A stretch of DNA of 49,588 nucleotides. Source: an uncultured Rhodoplanes sp. Lineage in GTDB: Bacteria > Pseudomonadota > Alphaproteobacteria > Rhizobiales > Xanthobacteraceae. Position numbers and translations under genes: made by a program. Below the pieces are notes generated by a model, which did no database searches, was not told where the DNA came from, and saw only the letters and a program-made list of their open reading frames with translations. The stretch spans positions 1 to 49,588 of the forward strand of contig CAKZHN010000249.1 in assembly GCA_936924235.1 (NCBI GenBank). Direction: 5' to 3'. How positions within the stretch are numbered: position 1 is the stretch's first letter; each line of letters starts with the position of its first letter. Shown here in pieces: positions 19,428 through 28,602 of this stretch.

Positions 19428-20933
19428 GTGACGCATTCGTTCAATTCCGCTTGTCCATGCTGCCTGCCGCGTCAAAGCGTGTCGCGGAGGCAGTTCCTGT
19501 GCACGACCGCGGCCGGAGCCGCCGTAGCGCCGGCGGTCGCCGCAAGCGTGATCGGCGCTGCGACCGAGGCGGAGGCCGCGCCCCGCCCGAAGGCCGGGCA
19601 GCCGATCCTGCTCAAGGGCGGCATCGTGCTGACACTCGACCGCGCGATCGGAGATTTCGAGCAGGCCGACGTGCTGATCGAAGGCAGGACCATCAAGGCG
19701 GTGCAGCCGAACATCAGCGCGCCGAACGCGCAGGTGATCGACGCGAAGAACCGCATCGTGATGCCGGGCCTGGTCGATACCCACCGGCACATGTGGCAGG
19801 GCTTCCTGCGCAACGTGCTGCCGGACGGCTCGCTGGAGGACTACCGCAATGTCGTGCAGCGCACGTTCGGCGCAAAGATGGTGCCCGACGATGTCTACGC
19901 AGCGGACCTGATCAGCGCGCTCGGCGCCATTGACGCCGGCGTGACCTGCGTTCTCGACTGGTCGCACATCCAGAATTCGCCGGCGCACAGCGATGCCTGC
20001 ATCAAGGGATTGCAGGAATCCGGCGTGCGGGCGGTGTTTGCCTATGGCGCCGGCCAGAACGAAACCGGCCGGGTGTTCGAGATCGCGACGTCGAAATATC
20101 CCAGCGACATCGCGCGGCTGCGCAAGCAGTACTTCTCCAGCGACGATCAGCTGGTCACGCTTTATCTCGCCGCCGGCGGTACGCCTGATCAGACGCTCGA
20201 GCAGTTCAAGGCCGCGCGTGACGTCGGTGCCCGCATCACCATCCATGTCGGCGTCGGCGAGTTCGGGAGGAACGCGCTTCTGGAAAAGCTCAACGCGGCC
20301 GGTGGGCTGAAAGCCGATACCACCTACATCCACTGCTGCACCCTCAACGACACCGAGTGGAAGCTGATTCGGGACACCGGCGGCACCGTATCGATCGCAA
20401 GCTATGTCGAGACGCTGATGGGCCACGGTCATCCGCCGATCCAGAAGGCGATCGATCTCGGAATCCGGCCCAGTCTCAGCGTCGACGTCGAGACCTCGGT
20501 GCCGAACGACTTCTTCACCCAGATGCGGACGGTGCTCTCGCTGCAGAAGAACGATGTCTGGGCGAAGCGCTTGGCGGGCGACAAGGACCCGCCGAAATTC
20601 CTGACGGTCCGCGAGGTGCTGGAGTTCGCCACCATCGAGGGCTCGCGGGCCAACGGCCTCGACAAGAAGATCGGCACGCTGACGCCCGGCAAGGAGGCGG
20701 ACATCATCATGCTCCGCACCGATCTGCTCAATGTCATGCCGATCAACAACGCGGTCGGCGCGGTCGTCACCAGCATGACGGCGCGCAACGTCGACACCGT
20801 GCTGATCGCGGGCAAGATCATGAAGCGCAACGGCGTGCTCACCGGCGTCGACATGAACCGCATCGCCAAGCTCGGCCGCGACGCCCAGGCGCGCAACTAC
20901 AAGAACGCAGGCGTGCCTGACAAGCGGGTTTGA
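19428..20933 (+). CDS. Tat-exported amidohydrolase, ATZ/TRZ / cytosine-deaminase type
   Basis: A 501-residue metal-dependent hydrolase. The GTG at 19428 is preferred because GGGGAGG lies six bases upstream; the ATGs at 19287 and 19392 lack a site. The N-terminus has a CPCC cysteine group and then SRRQFLCTTAAG, a twin-arginine leader. Metal-site elements appear in order: THRH (His119 and His121), a later IHVGVG, IHCCTLND and SLSVDVE. Relatives deaminate or dechlorinate heterocycles such as cytosine and triazines and are normally cytoplasmic. The next gene is a flavoprotein, after a hairpin. The substrate is not predictable. Confidence 0.88.
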   Translation: MTHSFNSACPCCLPRQSVSRRQFLCTTAAGAAVAPAVAASVIGAATEAEAAPRPKAGQPILLKGGIVLTLDRAIGDFEQADVLIEGRTIKAVQPNISAPNAQVIDAKNRIVMPGLVDTHRHMWQGFLRNVLPDGSLEDYRNVVQRTFGAKMVPDDVYAADLISALGAIDAGVTCVLDWSHIQNSPAHSDACIKGLQESGVRAVFAYGAGQNETGRVFEIATSKYPSDIARLRKQYFSSDDQLVTLYLAAGGTPDQTLEQFKAARDVGARITIHVGVGEFGRNALLEKLNAAGGLKADTTYIHCCTLNDTEWKLIRDTGGTVSIASYVETLMGHGHPPIQKAIDLGIRPSLSVDVETSVPNDFFTQMRTVLSLQKNDVWAKRLAGDKDPPKFLTVREVLEFATIEGSRANGLDKKIGTLTPGKEADIIMLRTDLLNVMPINNAVGAVVTSMTARNVDTVLIAGKIMKRNGVLTGVDMNRIAKLGRDAQARNYKNAGVPDKRV

Positions 20934-20956
20934 ACTTTTGAGATCGTGGTAGTGTT

Positions 20957-20992
20957 GTTGGCCGGGCCTGTTCGCCCGGCCAACATAATTTT
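20957..20992 (+). terminator. Hairpin followed by T-rich tract after the amidohydrolase gene
   Basis: Left arm GTTGGCCGGGC (20957-20967), six-base loop and an exact complementary right arm (20974-20984), then ATAATTTT. This 11-pair stem with a T-rich tail fits an intrinsic terminator for the amidohydrolase gene. It ends only about 15 bases before the next start codon, so it may act as an attenuator instead. Confidence 0.6.
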
Positions 20993-21006
20993 GCGGGGTG
21001 GGCGAC

Positions 21007-22626
21007 ATGGCGGATCGTTTTGACATCGTGGTGGCGGGCGCCGGCCACAACAGCCTGGTGGCGGCGGCGTATCTCGCCAAGGCGGGCTATCGCTGCCTGG
21101 TGCTCGAAGGCCGATCGGTGCTGGGCGGCAACGTGGTCACCGAGGAGCTGACTTTGCCGGGCTTCCGGCACGACTCCTGCGGCACCGCCCACGTCATCCT
21201 GCAGGACAGCCCGATGATGCGGAACGACGAGCTCGGGCTCGCCGACTACGGGCTTGAGTACATCCATCCCGAGATCGTCTGCCACGCGCCGTTCCTCGAC
21301 GGCTCGTGGCTCACGCAGTTCCACGACATCGATCGCACCGTTGAGCAGTTCGCCAAGTTCTCCAAGAAGGACGCTGATGCCTACCGGCGCATGTATGACG
21401 AGTACGACGCCATCAAGCCGCTCTTCGACGCTGCCTCGTATACGCCGATCGGGTTCGGCAAACCGATCAACGACCGCCTGAACGAGCACCCCGACGGCCG
21501 CAAATGGCTGCGCCGCCAGGCGCGCTCGGCCTGGGAGATCATTCGCGACAATTTTGAGGACGACCATTCGCGCTGCTTCATGCTCTGGATGGCGTTCCAG
21601 ACCGTGACGCCGCCGGAATGGCCGATGACCGGCCGCAACGCCTATTCGCTCGCCTGGGGGCGGCAGCGCTGGAGCTGGTGCATCCCCAAGGGCGGCTCCG
21701 GCATGCTCACCGAGATCCTGGTGCGGCTGATCGAGGATCATGGTGGCGTCGCGCTCACCAACAAGATGGTGCACCGCCTGATCGTCGAGAACGGCAAGTG
21801 CACCGGCGTCGAATGCGCCGACGGCTCGCAGTACCGCGCCGACAAGGCCGTGCTCTCGACCGTCCACATCAAGCATCTGATCGACATGGCGCCGCGCGAC
21901 GCGTGGGCCGAGGATTTCGTCGAGGGCGTCGAGACCTGGCAGGGCGGGCCGACGCTGTTTGTCCAGCACTACGCAACGAGTGTGCCGATGACGTTCCAGG
22001 GTGACGGCGGTCCGATCACGCCGATTGCCTGCGCCATGCTGTCGGAACCGACCCGGGCGCTGCGCATGGGCTACGACTTCGCGCGCGGCGTCGCCAATGT
22101 GGAGGAGCCGGTGCTGCTCGCGGTGTCGCCCACGATCGGCGATCCGACCCAGGCGCCGCCCGGCAAGCACACCATCAAGATCATCGGCATGCAGCCCTAT
22201 GACCTGAAGGAGGGCCCGCAGCACTGGGACAACATCAAGCACGATGTGGCCAGGGCCAACCTGAACTGGCTGCGGCGCTTCTCGCCCAATCTCACCGACG
22301 ACAAGATCCTGGCGAGCGTGATCGAAAGCCCGCTCGATCTCGAACGGCGGAACCCGCACAACTGGCACGGCTCCTGCCACGGCGGCGCGCAGAACGCCGC
22401 GCAGGCCGCGGCGCTGCGACCCGCCGCCGGCTGGGCGCAGCACCGGATGCCGATCGCGGGGCTGTATCAAACCGGCTCGACCACGCATCCGGGCGGCTCG
22501 ATTTCCGGCGGGCCGGGGCGGAATGCCGCTGCCGTGATGCTCAAGGACCTTGGTACAAGTCTCGATGCGGTGGTGGCGCAAGGCCGGGCAGGCGCGAAAA
22601 CCCGGTCTCCGGCGCTCGCCAAATAG
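21007..22626 (+). CDS. Phytoene-desaturase-like FAD oxidoreductase (PYROXD2/CrtI type)
   Basis: A 539-residue flavoprotein. The N-terminal FAD loop is FDIVVAGAGHNSLVAAAYLA followed by LEGRSVLGGNVVTEE, and the C-terminus has the second FAD region (GLYQTGSTTHPGGSISGGPG). This arrangement matches the PYROXD2/CrtI-related oxidoreductases, which oxidise hydrophobic or polyene-like substrates. No carotenoid genes are nearby, so carotenoid synthesis is unlikely. The ATG at 21007 is chosen over the GTG at 20998. It is followed within 50 bases by two tandem Bug receptors, suggesting it oxidises a compound they help import (inference). Confidence 0.88.
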   Translation: MADRFDIVVAGAGHNSLVAAAYLAKAGYRCLVLEGRSVLGGNVVTEELTLPGFRHDSCGTAHVILQDSPMMRNDELGLADYGLEYIHPEIVCHAPFLDGSWLTQFHDIDRTVEQFAKFSKKDADAYRRMYDEYDAIKPLFDAASYTPIGFGKPINDRLNEHPDGRKWLRRQARSAWEIIRDNFEDDHSRCFMLWMAFQTVTPPEWPMTGRNAYSLAWGRQRWSWCIPKGGSGMLTEILVRLIEDHGGVALTNKMVHRLIVENGKCTGVECADGSQYRADKAVLSTVHIKHLIDMAPRDAWAEDFVEGVETWQGGPTLFVQHYATSVPMTFQGDGGPITPIACAMLSEPTRALRMGYDFARGVANVEEPVLLAVSPTIGDPTQAPPGKHTIKIIGMQPYDLKEGPQHWDNIKHDVARANLNWLRRFSPNLTDDKILASVIESPLDLERRNPHNWHGSCHGGAQNAAQAAALRPAAGWAQHRMPIAGLYQTGSTTHPGGSISGGPGRNAAAVMLKDLGTSLDAVVAQGRAGAKTRSPALAK

Positions 22627-22674
22627 CCCGCGGTCGGATAAGCAAACGGCAAACAAGACGACGAGGAGGAAGCG

Positions 22675-23646
22675 ATGGTGGGGCTTTTGAAATGGGCGCT
22701 CGGCGCGGTGGTCGCCGCCGCGGTTGCGGTTCTGCCCGGTGCGCCGGCGTGGGCGCAGGCCTGGCCCAGCCAGCGCGTCACCATCGTGGTGCCGTTCGGC
22801 GCCGGTTCCGTCACCGACATCCTGGCCCGTATCTTCGCCGACGAAATGTCCCGGAAATGGGGCCAGCAGGTCATCGTCGAGAACCGCCCGGGCCTCGCCG
22901 GCACCGCGGCCGTCGCCAAGTCCCCGGCTGACGGCTACACCCTGATGGTCACCTCCAACGGCCACACTGTGTCGGGGCTCGTCTCCAAGGACGCGCCGTT
23001 CGACCCGGTGAAGGACTTCGCCGGCATCACCCGGCTCGGCTCCTCGCCGCTGTTCCTGATCGCGTTCCCGGGCACGCCGGTCAACAACTTGAAGGACGTG
23101 ATCGAACTCGCGAAGAAGGAGCCCGGCAAGCTCAACTTCTCCTCGCCCGGCCTCGCCAGCACCACGTTCATCGCCGGTGCGCTGTTCCGCAAGGCTGCCA
23201 ACATCGACATCGTGCACGTGCCGTTCCGCAGTGCGCCGGATGCCGTGACCGCGGTGCTGCGCGGCGACGCGCAGTTCTATTTCGCGCCGGTCAACCTGGC
23301 GCGCGACCAGGCCGAGGCCGGCAAGGTCAAGGCCATCGCCTCCGCGACCGCGGCGCGGATGCCCGAGCTGCCGAACACGCCGACCTTCACCGAGGCGGGG
23401 TTGCCGTACGTTTATGACTCCTGGTTCGGGCTGATGGCGCCGGCCGGCGTGCCGAAGCCGATCCTCGAGAAGGTTTCCAAGGATTGGGCCGACGCGCTGA
23501 AGACCGAGGACGTCCAGGCCAAGCTCAAGGCCCAGTTCCTGGTCAGCAAGAGCGACACGCCCGAGCAGATGGACAAGATCGTCAAGGACGAGACCGCGAG
23601 CCTGACCGAGCTGTTCAAGGAAACCGGTCTCGCGACGCAACGATAA
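22675..23646 (+). CDS. Bug/TctC-family receptor, first of tandem pair
   Basis: A 323-residue receptor with a Sec signal ending PAWAQA. Landmarks are WPSQRVTIVVPFGAGS, VENRPGLAG, ADGYTLMVTSNGHT, DPVKDFAGIT, FSSPGLAST, IDIVHVPF and GVPKPILEKV. GAGGAGGAAGC precedes the ATG. The next gene is a clear paralogue sharing the SNGH-T and GLAST blocks, so the pair arose by tandem duplication. They may bind related ligands or provide different affinities. No TctA/B genes are adjacent. Confidence 0.93.
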   Translation: MVGLLKWALGAVVAAAVAVLPGAPAWAQAWPSQRVTIVVPFGAGSVTDILARIFADEMSRKWGQQVIVENRPGLAGTAAVAKSPADGYTLMVTSNGHTVSGLVSKDAPFDPVKDFAGITRLGSSPLFLIAFPGTPVNNLKDVIELAKKEPGKLNFSSPGLASTTFIAGALFRKAANIDIVHVPFRSAPDAVTAVLRGDAQFYFAPVNLARDQAEAGKVKAIASATAARMPELPNTPTFTEAGLPYVYDSWFGLMAPAGVPKPILEKVSKDWADALKTEDVQAKLKAQFLVSKSDTPEQMDKIVKDETASLTELFKETGLATQR

Positions 23647-23654
23647 AAGCTCTC

Positions 23655-23680
23655 CGAGGCGGCCCCGAAGGGCCGCCTCG
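23655..23680. repeat. Intercistronic hairpin between tandem Bug genes
   Basis: Ten-pair perfect stem CGAGGCGGCC (23655-23664) with its complement at 23671-23680 and a six-base loop. No T tract follows, so it is more likely an RNA-stability or processing stem than a terminator. Confidence 0.5.
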
Positions 23681-23706
23681 CGAAAGAGCCGTTCGGGAGG
23701 ATGAAC

Positions 23707-24666
23707 ATGCGATCTGGTGGATGTATGCTGGCCGCGGCGCTGGTCGCGGCAGCAGGCGGTGCGCATGCGCAGCCCGCGGCTTACCCGACGCAGATGGTGC
23801 GCATCGTCGTGCCGTTCTCGGCCGGCAGCATCACCGACGGGCTCGCCCGCGTGCTCGCCGACAAGCTCGCCGAGCGTTGGCAGCAGCAGGTGATCGTCGA
23901 GAACCGTCCTGGCATCGCCGGCACGGCGAGCGTCGCGAAGGCTTCGCCCGACGGCTTGACGCTGATGCTCACCTCGAACGGTCACACCATCGCGTCGGTG
24001 GTCAACAAGAACCTGCCGTACGATCCGGCGAAGGATTTCACCGGCGTCACCGAGGTCGCCACCGTGCCGCAGGCGTTGATCGTGCCGCCCGAACTGCCGG
24101 CGAAGAACGTCACCGAGTTCATCGCGCTCGCGCGCAAGAGCCCGGGCAAGATGAACTTCTCGTCGGCGGGACTCGCCAGCACCTCCTATCTCGGCGCCGA
24201 GCTGTTCAAGCAGACCGCCAAGATCGACATCGTGCACATCCCGAACAAGGGCGCGCCCGAGGCCGTCACCAGCGTGATGCGCAACGACTCGCAGCTGTTT
24301 TTCCTGGGCGTCAATCTCGCGGTCGACCAGCACCAGACCGGCAAGGTGAGGGCGATCGCGGTGTCGACGCCCAAGCGCAGTCCGGCGCTGCCCGATGTGC
24401 CGACGGTCGCGGAGTCCGGCCTGCCGGATTACAAGTACGACGCTTGGTTTGCCGTGATGGCGCCGGCCGGAACGCCGAAGCCGATCCTCGACAAGGTGAG
24501 CGGCGATATCGCGAAGATCCTGCAAATCCCCGACGTCGCCGAAAAGCTGACCCGCCAGGGCGTCGACATCGTCTACAGCACGCCGGAGAAATTCGATGCG
24601 GTGCTCAAGGCCGACGTGGAGCGCAACAGCGCGATCCTCCGGGCTGCTGGCGTTGGCGGTCAATAG
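23707..24666 (+). CDS. Bug/TctC-family receptor, second of tandem pair
   Basis: A 319-residue receptor whose start is decided by the ribosome site: GGGAGG ends at 23700, directly against an ATG at 23701 but six bases from the ATG at 23707, which is therefore chosen. The signal peptide ends GAHAQ. Landmarks are YPTQMVRIVVPFSAGS, VENRPGIAG, PDGLTLMLTSNGHT, DPAKDFTGVT, LPDVPTVAESGLPD and GTPKPILDKV. It is a paralogue of the preceding Bug. It converges with the CDF transporter gene, with two bases between the coding ends, and no terminator is visible there. Confidence 0.93.
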   Translation: MRSGGCMLAAALVAAAGGAHAQPAAYPTQMVRIVVPFSAGSITDGLARVLADKLAERWQQQVIVENRPGIAGTASVAKASPDGLTLMLTSNGHTIASVVNKNLPYDPAKDFTGVTEVATVPQALIVPPELPAKNVTEFIALARKSPGKMNFSSAGLASTSYLGAELFKQTAKIDIVHIPNKGAPEAVTSVMRNDSQLFFLGVNLAVDQHQTGKVRAIAVSTPKRSPALPDVPTVAESGLPDYKYDAWFAVMAPAGTPKPILDKVSGDIAKILQIPDVAEKLTRQGVDIVYSTPEKFDAVLKADVERNSAILRAAGVGGQ

Positions 24667-24668
24667 CA

Positions 24669-26063
24669 TCAGGCGCTGCGGCGGACCTCGCTGCCGGCGC
24701 GCCGCGGTTCGGCGTGGCCGATCACGCGCTTGATCGACGGCGCGCGACGGCGAAGCATGCGCTCGAGCTCGTCGACCTTCTCGTGCACCGCCTGCACGGT
24801 CAGCGCCGGATCGAGGCGGCAGTGGAAATTGACGATCTCGCCTTCGTCGGTCTCCCGCACCCGGACGTCGTGAACGTCGCCGACCACGCCGATTTCGGCG
24901 GCGATCTCGCCGAGCGTGATCTCCACCGCGCGGACGCGCTCGGGCGGCGCCTCGCGGCCCAAGGCATCCTGTTGCAGGGGCTCGATGTGCGTCTCGACCT
25001 CGACGTCGGGACCGAGCTCGCCGCGCAGCGCGGCCTCCAGGCCGTCGGCAATATCATGGGCCGCGCCGAGCGTGAGCTTGCGGTCGACCTCGAGATCGAG
25101 CGCGACCGCGAGCTTGCCGCGGATGTCATGGACGGTGACGTGATGGATCGCCAGCGCACGGTTGCGCGCGATCACCATGATGCGCTCCTGGATGGTCTCG
25201 GTGTCGAGCGCGCGCGGCGCCGTGGTGACGACCACCTCGGCGCGCGGCATCTCGGCGCGGATTGCTTCGGCGACTTGCGCCTTCACGGTCTCGACGCGGT
25301 CGAGCGGCAGGGCCCGGCTCACCCCGGCGACCACCTCGACGAACACCTTGTCGCCGGACGGCCGCACCCGGACGCGGTCGACCGCGACCACACCAAGCAC
25401 CTTCGCGGCAGCGTTGGTGACGGTCTGCGCCGAACCCGCGGGCGCCGTGTCGGTCAGCGTGTCGATGGTGCGCCGGCCGAGCCGCCAGCCGGCGATACAG
25501 ACGAACAGCGCCACGACCAGCGCCGCAGCCGAGTCCGCCCACTGGAAGCCCAGCGCCACGCCGCCGAGTCCGACCAGCACCGCCAGCGACGACCACATGT
25601 CGGAGCTGAAATGCAGCGCGTCGGCTTCGAGCGCCTCGCTCGCGGTCTCGTGCGCCACCCGGGACAGCACCCGGGCGCGGAAGAAATCCACCACGATCGA
25701 TACGACGATGACGACGAAGGCCGCGATCGTGGCCTCGACCGCGTGTCCGCTTTCGCCGAGCAGCCGCTTCGAGGCCTCCCAGATCACCACGCCCGACAGC
25801 AGGAACAGCAGCGCGGTCTCGGCCAGCGCCGACACGCTCTCCATCTTGCCGTGGCCGTAATGATGCTCCTCGTCGGCCGGCTTGCCGGAAATGCGGACCG
25901 CGTAATAGGTCATCACCGTGGCGCCGAGATCGATCAGCGAATGCGCGGCCTCCGACAGGAGCGCGAGCGAGCCGGTCAGCGCGCCGACCGCGCCCTTGGC
26001 GACGGTCAGGCCGCCGGACGCCAGGATCGACGTCAACGCGACTCTTTCCTTGGTGTCCTGCAT
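24669..26063 (-). CDS. Cation diffusion facilitator with three C-terminal domains
   Basis: A 464-residue inner-membrane metal/proton antiporter. The transport site is visible as His41/Asp45 in span 2 (AHSLID) and His151/Asp155 in span 5 (HFSSD), the HD-HD set typical of zinc-transporting members; the HYGHGKME segment (68-75) is also conserved. The membrane part ends near residue 210. The remaining 250 or so residues are far longer than the single cytoplasmic domain of FieF/ZitB and read as three successive ferredoxin-like modules starting about 240, 320 and 400. The ATG at 26063 (MQDTKERV) is chosen; the much longer frame upstream is antisense to other genes. It is divergent from a Bug gene. 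Confidence 0.88.
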   Translation of the reverse strand: MQDTKERVALTSILASGGLTVAKGAVGALTGSLALLSEAAHSLIDLGATVMTYYAVRISGKPADEEHHYGHGKMESVSALAETALLFLLSGVVIWEASKRLLGESGHAVEATIAAFVVIVVSIVVDFFRARVLSRVAHETASEALEADALHFSSDMWSSLAVLVGLGGVALGFQWADSAAALVVALFVCIAGWRLGRRTIDTLTDTAPAGSAQTVTNAAAKVLGVVAVDRVRVRPSGDKVFVEVVAGVSRALPLDRVETVKAQVAEAIRAEMPRAEVVVTTAPRALDTETIQERIMVIARNRALAIHHVTVHDIRGKLAVALDLEVDRKLTLGAAHDIADGLEAALRGELGPDVEVETHIEPLQQDALGREAPPERVRAVEITLGEIAAEIGVVGDVHDVRVRETDEGEIVNFHCRLDPALTVQAVHEKVDELERMLRRRAPSIKRVIGHAEPRRAGSEVRRSA

Positions 26064-26243
26064 CGGGCGGCTGGTCCTTTCGGCTCGACTGAGACAGCCA
26101 GATAATGCGTCCAGGCCGCGAGTGCAAAGCGTGTTGAAAACCGTTGTCCACTTTTCCGGAACATACGCTAAGCTGCAAACCACAATAAGAATGACATGCA
26201 AGAGCAAGCGCCGATAAGGCGCTGGTTTATCGGGAGGATCACC

Positions 26244-27233
26244 ATGGTGGGGCTGGCATTTCGCGCGTTGGCAGCGGCGCTGCTGCTCATTGCGATTGGT
26301 TCGCATTCGCGCGTTCAGGCGCAGGACTATCCGTCGAGAAACATCGCCATCGTGGTGCCGCTCGGCGCCGGCACCGGCATGGACGTGCTGGTCAGGTTCT
26401 ATGCCGACAAGCTCCAGGCCGCGTTCGGCAAGGCGGTGATCGTCGAGAACAAGCCCGGCGCCTCGACCATGCTGGCGGCGTCGCAGGTCGCCTCGGCCAC
26501 GCCGGACGGCTATACGATGGTTGTGCTCACGAGCAGCGGACTCGCGATCAACCAGTCGCTCTACAAGCAGATCAACTACAATCCGGAAGCGGATTTCACG
26601 CCGATCAGCCTCTACGTGAAATCGCCGCTCATTCTCGCGGTCAACCCGAACGTGCCGGTCAAGGACGTGAAGGAGTTCATCGCGCACGCCAAGCAGGCCA
26701 AGCCGGCGCTCGACTATGCGTCGGTGGGCGCCGGCGGTTTCCAGCATATCGCGATGGAGCTCGCCAAGCAGCGCTTCGGCTTCGAGGCTAACCATGTGCC
26801 GTACCGTGCGACCGGCCAGTCCATCACCGATATGGTCGCCGGCCATATCGCGACCGGATTTGTCGAGGCCGGCTCGTCGATTCCGGCGATCAAGGAAGGC
26901 AAGCTGCGCGCGCTGGCGGTGTCGTCCACGACCAGGCTGCCGCTGCTGCCCGAGGTGCCGACTTTTGCCGAAGCGTCCGGCGCATCCGATTTCGAGGCGG
27001 TGTCCTGGCACGTGCTGCTGGTGCCGTCGAAGACGCCGAAGCCGATCGTCGACCGGTTGCACGCCGAGATGAAGAAGATCATGGGCGATCCGGAGATGAA
27101 GAAGCGGGCCGCCGATATCGGGCTGATCCCGGTCGACTCGCCGTCGATCGAAGGCATCAACGACTACATCAAGTCGGAGCGGGTGAAGTGGGGCACGCTG
27201 GTCGATAAGATCGGCCTGAAGGGCTCGCAATGA
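26244..27233 (+). CDS. Bug/TctC-family receptor upstream of SDR
   Basis: A 329-residue receptor. The ATG at 26244 is chosen because GGGAGG (26232-26237) lies six bases upstream; the ATG at 26196 would put a charged tail ahead of the signal peptide. The signal ends RVQAQD. Landmarks are YPSRNIAIVVPLGAGTG, VENKPGAST, PDGYTMVVLTSSG, YNPEADFTPIS and LPEVPTFAEASG. A six-pair hairpin (26207-26223) lies in the leader. The SDR gene follows by 42 bases, so the two probably form an operon. It is divergent from the CDF transporter. Confidence 0.93.
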   Translation: MVGLAFRALAAALLLIAIGSHSRVQAQDYPSRNIAIVVPLGAGTGMDVLVRFYADKLQAAFGKAVIVENKPGASTMLAASQVASATPDGYTMVVLTSSGLAINQSLYKQINYNPEADFTPISLYVKSPLILAVNPNVPVKDVKEFIAHAKQAKPALDYASVGAGGFQHIAMELAKQRFGFEANHVPYRATGQSITDMVAGHIATGFVEAGSSIPAIKEGKLRALAVSSTTRLPLLPEVPTFAEASGASDFEAVSWHVLLVPSKTPKPIVDRLHAEMKKIMGDPEMKKRAADIGLIPVDSPSIEGINDYIKSERVKWGTLVDKIGLKGSQ

Positions 27234-27275
27234 GCTCGCAACTTTGAAATCGGAAATCCCAATGACGGAAATCCA

Positions 27276-28076
27276 ATGACAGGTCGCTTGCAGGATAAGG
27301 TCGCGCTGGTCACCGGCGCGGGTTGCGTCGGTCCGGGCTGGGGCAACGGCCGAGCCACGGCGGTGACGTTCGCGCGCGAGGGCGCCAAGGTGTTCGCCGC
27401 CGACAAGAACGGCGACTCGATGAAGGAGACGGTCGAGCGCGTCAAGGAGGTGGACGGCACGATCCGCACCCACGAATGCGACGTGACCAACAACGCGTCG
27501 GTGAAGGCCATGGTCGACGCCTGCATCGCAGCCTTCGGCCGCATCGACATCCTGGTCAACAACGTCGGCGGCTCGGCCGCCGGCGGCCCGGTCGAGCTGT
27601 CGGAGGAGGGCTGGGACGGCCAGATGGCCTACAACCTCAAGAGCGTGTTCCTGACCTGCAAGCATGTGCTGCCACTGATGGAGAAGCAGGGCGGCGGCGC
27701 GATCGTGAACCTTGCCTCGACCTCGGGCCTGCGCTGGACCGGGTCGGCGCAAGTGGGTTACGCCACGTCGAAAGCGGGCGTGATCCAGTTCTCGCGCGTC
27801 ACCGCCGTGCAATATGCCAACAAAGGCATCCGCGTGAACACGGTGGTGCCGGGCCAGCTTCATACGCCGATGGTGGAGACGCGGCTCGCCAAGCAGCGCA
27901 CCGGCGGCGACGTCGAGGCGCTGCTCAAGTCGCGCGTCGATCGCATTCCGCTGGGCTTCATGGGCGACGGCCGCGACACCGCAAACGCGGCGCTGTTCCT
28001 CGCCTCCGACGAGGCGCGCTTCGTCACCGGCACCGAGATCATCGTCGACGGCGGCATGGTGGCGCGCTGCGATTAG
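27276..28076 (+). CDS. SDR family NAD(P)-dependent oxidoreductase
   Basis: A 266-residue short-chain dehydrogenase/reductase of the classical type. NNVG (95-98), Asn120, Ser148/Ser150 and Tyr162-x3-Lys166 form the structural and catalytic set. The N-terminal cofactor loop (TGAGCVGPGWGNG) is longer than the usual TGxxxGxG by several residues, a variant seen in part of the family. It should oxidise or reduce a hydroxyl/carbonyl group in the cytoplasm. Together with the Bug gene just before it, it suggests uptake and oxidation of a hydroxy acid (inference). Its last four bases overlap the convergent toxin gene. Confidence 0.93.
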   Translation: MTGRLQDKVALVTGAGCVGPGWGNGRATAVTFAREGAKVFAADKNGDSMKETVERVKEVDGTIRTHECDVTNNASVKAMVDACIAAFGRIDILVNNVGGSAAGGPVELSEEGWDGQMAYNLKSVFLTCKHVLPLMEKQGGGAIVNLASTSGLRWTGSAQVGYATSKAGVIQFSRVTAVQYANKGIRVNTVVPGQLHTPMVETRLAKQRTGGDVEALLKSRVDRIPLGFMGDGRDTANAALFLASDEARFVTGTEIIVDGGMVARCD

Positions 28077-28369
28077 CGCGAAGCTTCCCAGGGCCATCGC
28101 CTGGCGGCATGCCGAACATGCAAGATCAGCAGCTCTTCAGTTTCGCGCTCGACTGAGTAGAACAACGCGTATCGAAACCGGCGAACATTTTTCCGACGAA
28201 CGCCCGCCAGCTCTGTTTCCGGCGCGGACAGCGGATTCTCCGTGAGCTCTTTTATTGCGCGCTCGATGCTGTCGGCAAATGCCGGCGCGATATGAGGCGC
28301 GTGTTGCAACAAATACTCAACGGCCTGGTCGAACTCGCGTCGAGCCGTCGCGGTATAGCGAATCTTCAT
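28073..28369 (-). CDS. ParE/RelE-family toxin
   Basis: A 98-residue basic protein of the ParE/RelE fold: MKIRYTATARREFDQAVEYL, LSAPETELAG, RRFRYALFYSVE and a C-terminal ILHVRHAARRWPW. ParE members poison gyrase and RelE members cleave mRNA on the ribosome; the sequence fits ParE better. Its ATG overlaps the stop of the antitoxin gene by four bases (ATGA type), so translation should be coupled. The coding end overlaps the convergent SDR gene by four bases. Confidence 0.88.
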   Translation of the reverse strand: MKIRYTATARREFDQAVEYLLQHAPHIAPAFADSIERAIKELTENPLSAPETELAGVRRKNVRRFRYALFYSVERETEELLILHVRHAARRWPWEASR

Positions 28370-28602
28370 CGGCGCGGAGAGCGCGCCTTTTCGAAAATCG
28401 CGTCTATTTCCTGGTCGCTGGCGAAGCGTCGCGCGCGCGCATCAGCTAGTCCTTGCTCGACAGCTCTGCGTTCGTCATCGCTCAGGCGATAGACGCCACT
28501 CCGTCGAGATTCAATTTCGCGGGCAAGGTCGATGAGCTCTTCCTGGTCCTCGCTCGACCAGGATTCCGCCTTCTCCAGAACTTCCTTCAGTTTCGCAGCC
28601 AT
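28366..28602 (-). CDS. Antitoxin of the ParE/RelE pair
   Basis: A 78-residue mainly helical, charged protein (MAAKLKEVLEKAESW, then EDQEELIDLAREIESRR and RLSDDERRAVEQGLADARARRF) with the C-terminus IDAIFEKAR typical of small antitoxins that cap ParE toxins in Hyphomicrobiales. The ATG at 28602 is chosen; another at 28614 adds four residues, and neither has a clear ribosome site. It lies upstream of and overlaps the toxin gene by four bases. Such pairs usually repress their own promoter, but the DNA-binding part is not obvious here. Confidence 0.82.
   Translation of the reverse strand: MAAKLKEVLEKAESWSSEDQEELIDLAREIESRRSGVYRLSDDERRAVEQGLADARARRFASDQEIDAIFEKARSPRR

Noticed and set aside
20839..24669. 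1276-codon open frame opposite the flavoprotein and Bug genes
   Set aside because: It runs antisense through three well-supported genes and has no domain pattern; it arises from codon bias on the other strand.
26064..28097. Long N-terminal extension of the CDF frame
   Set aside because: It is antisense to the Bug and SDR genes; the transporter itself starts at 26063.
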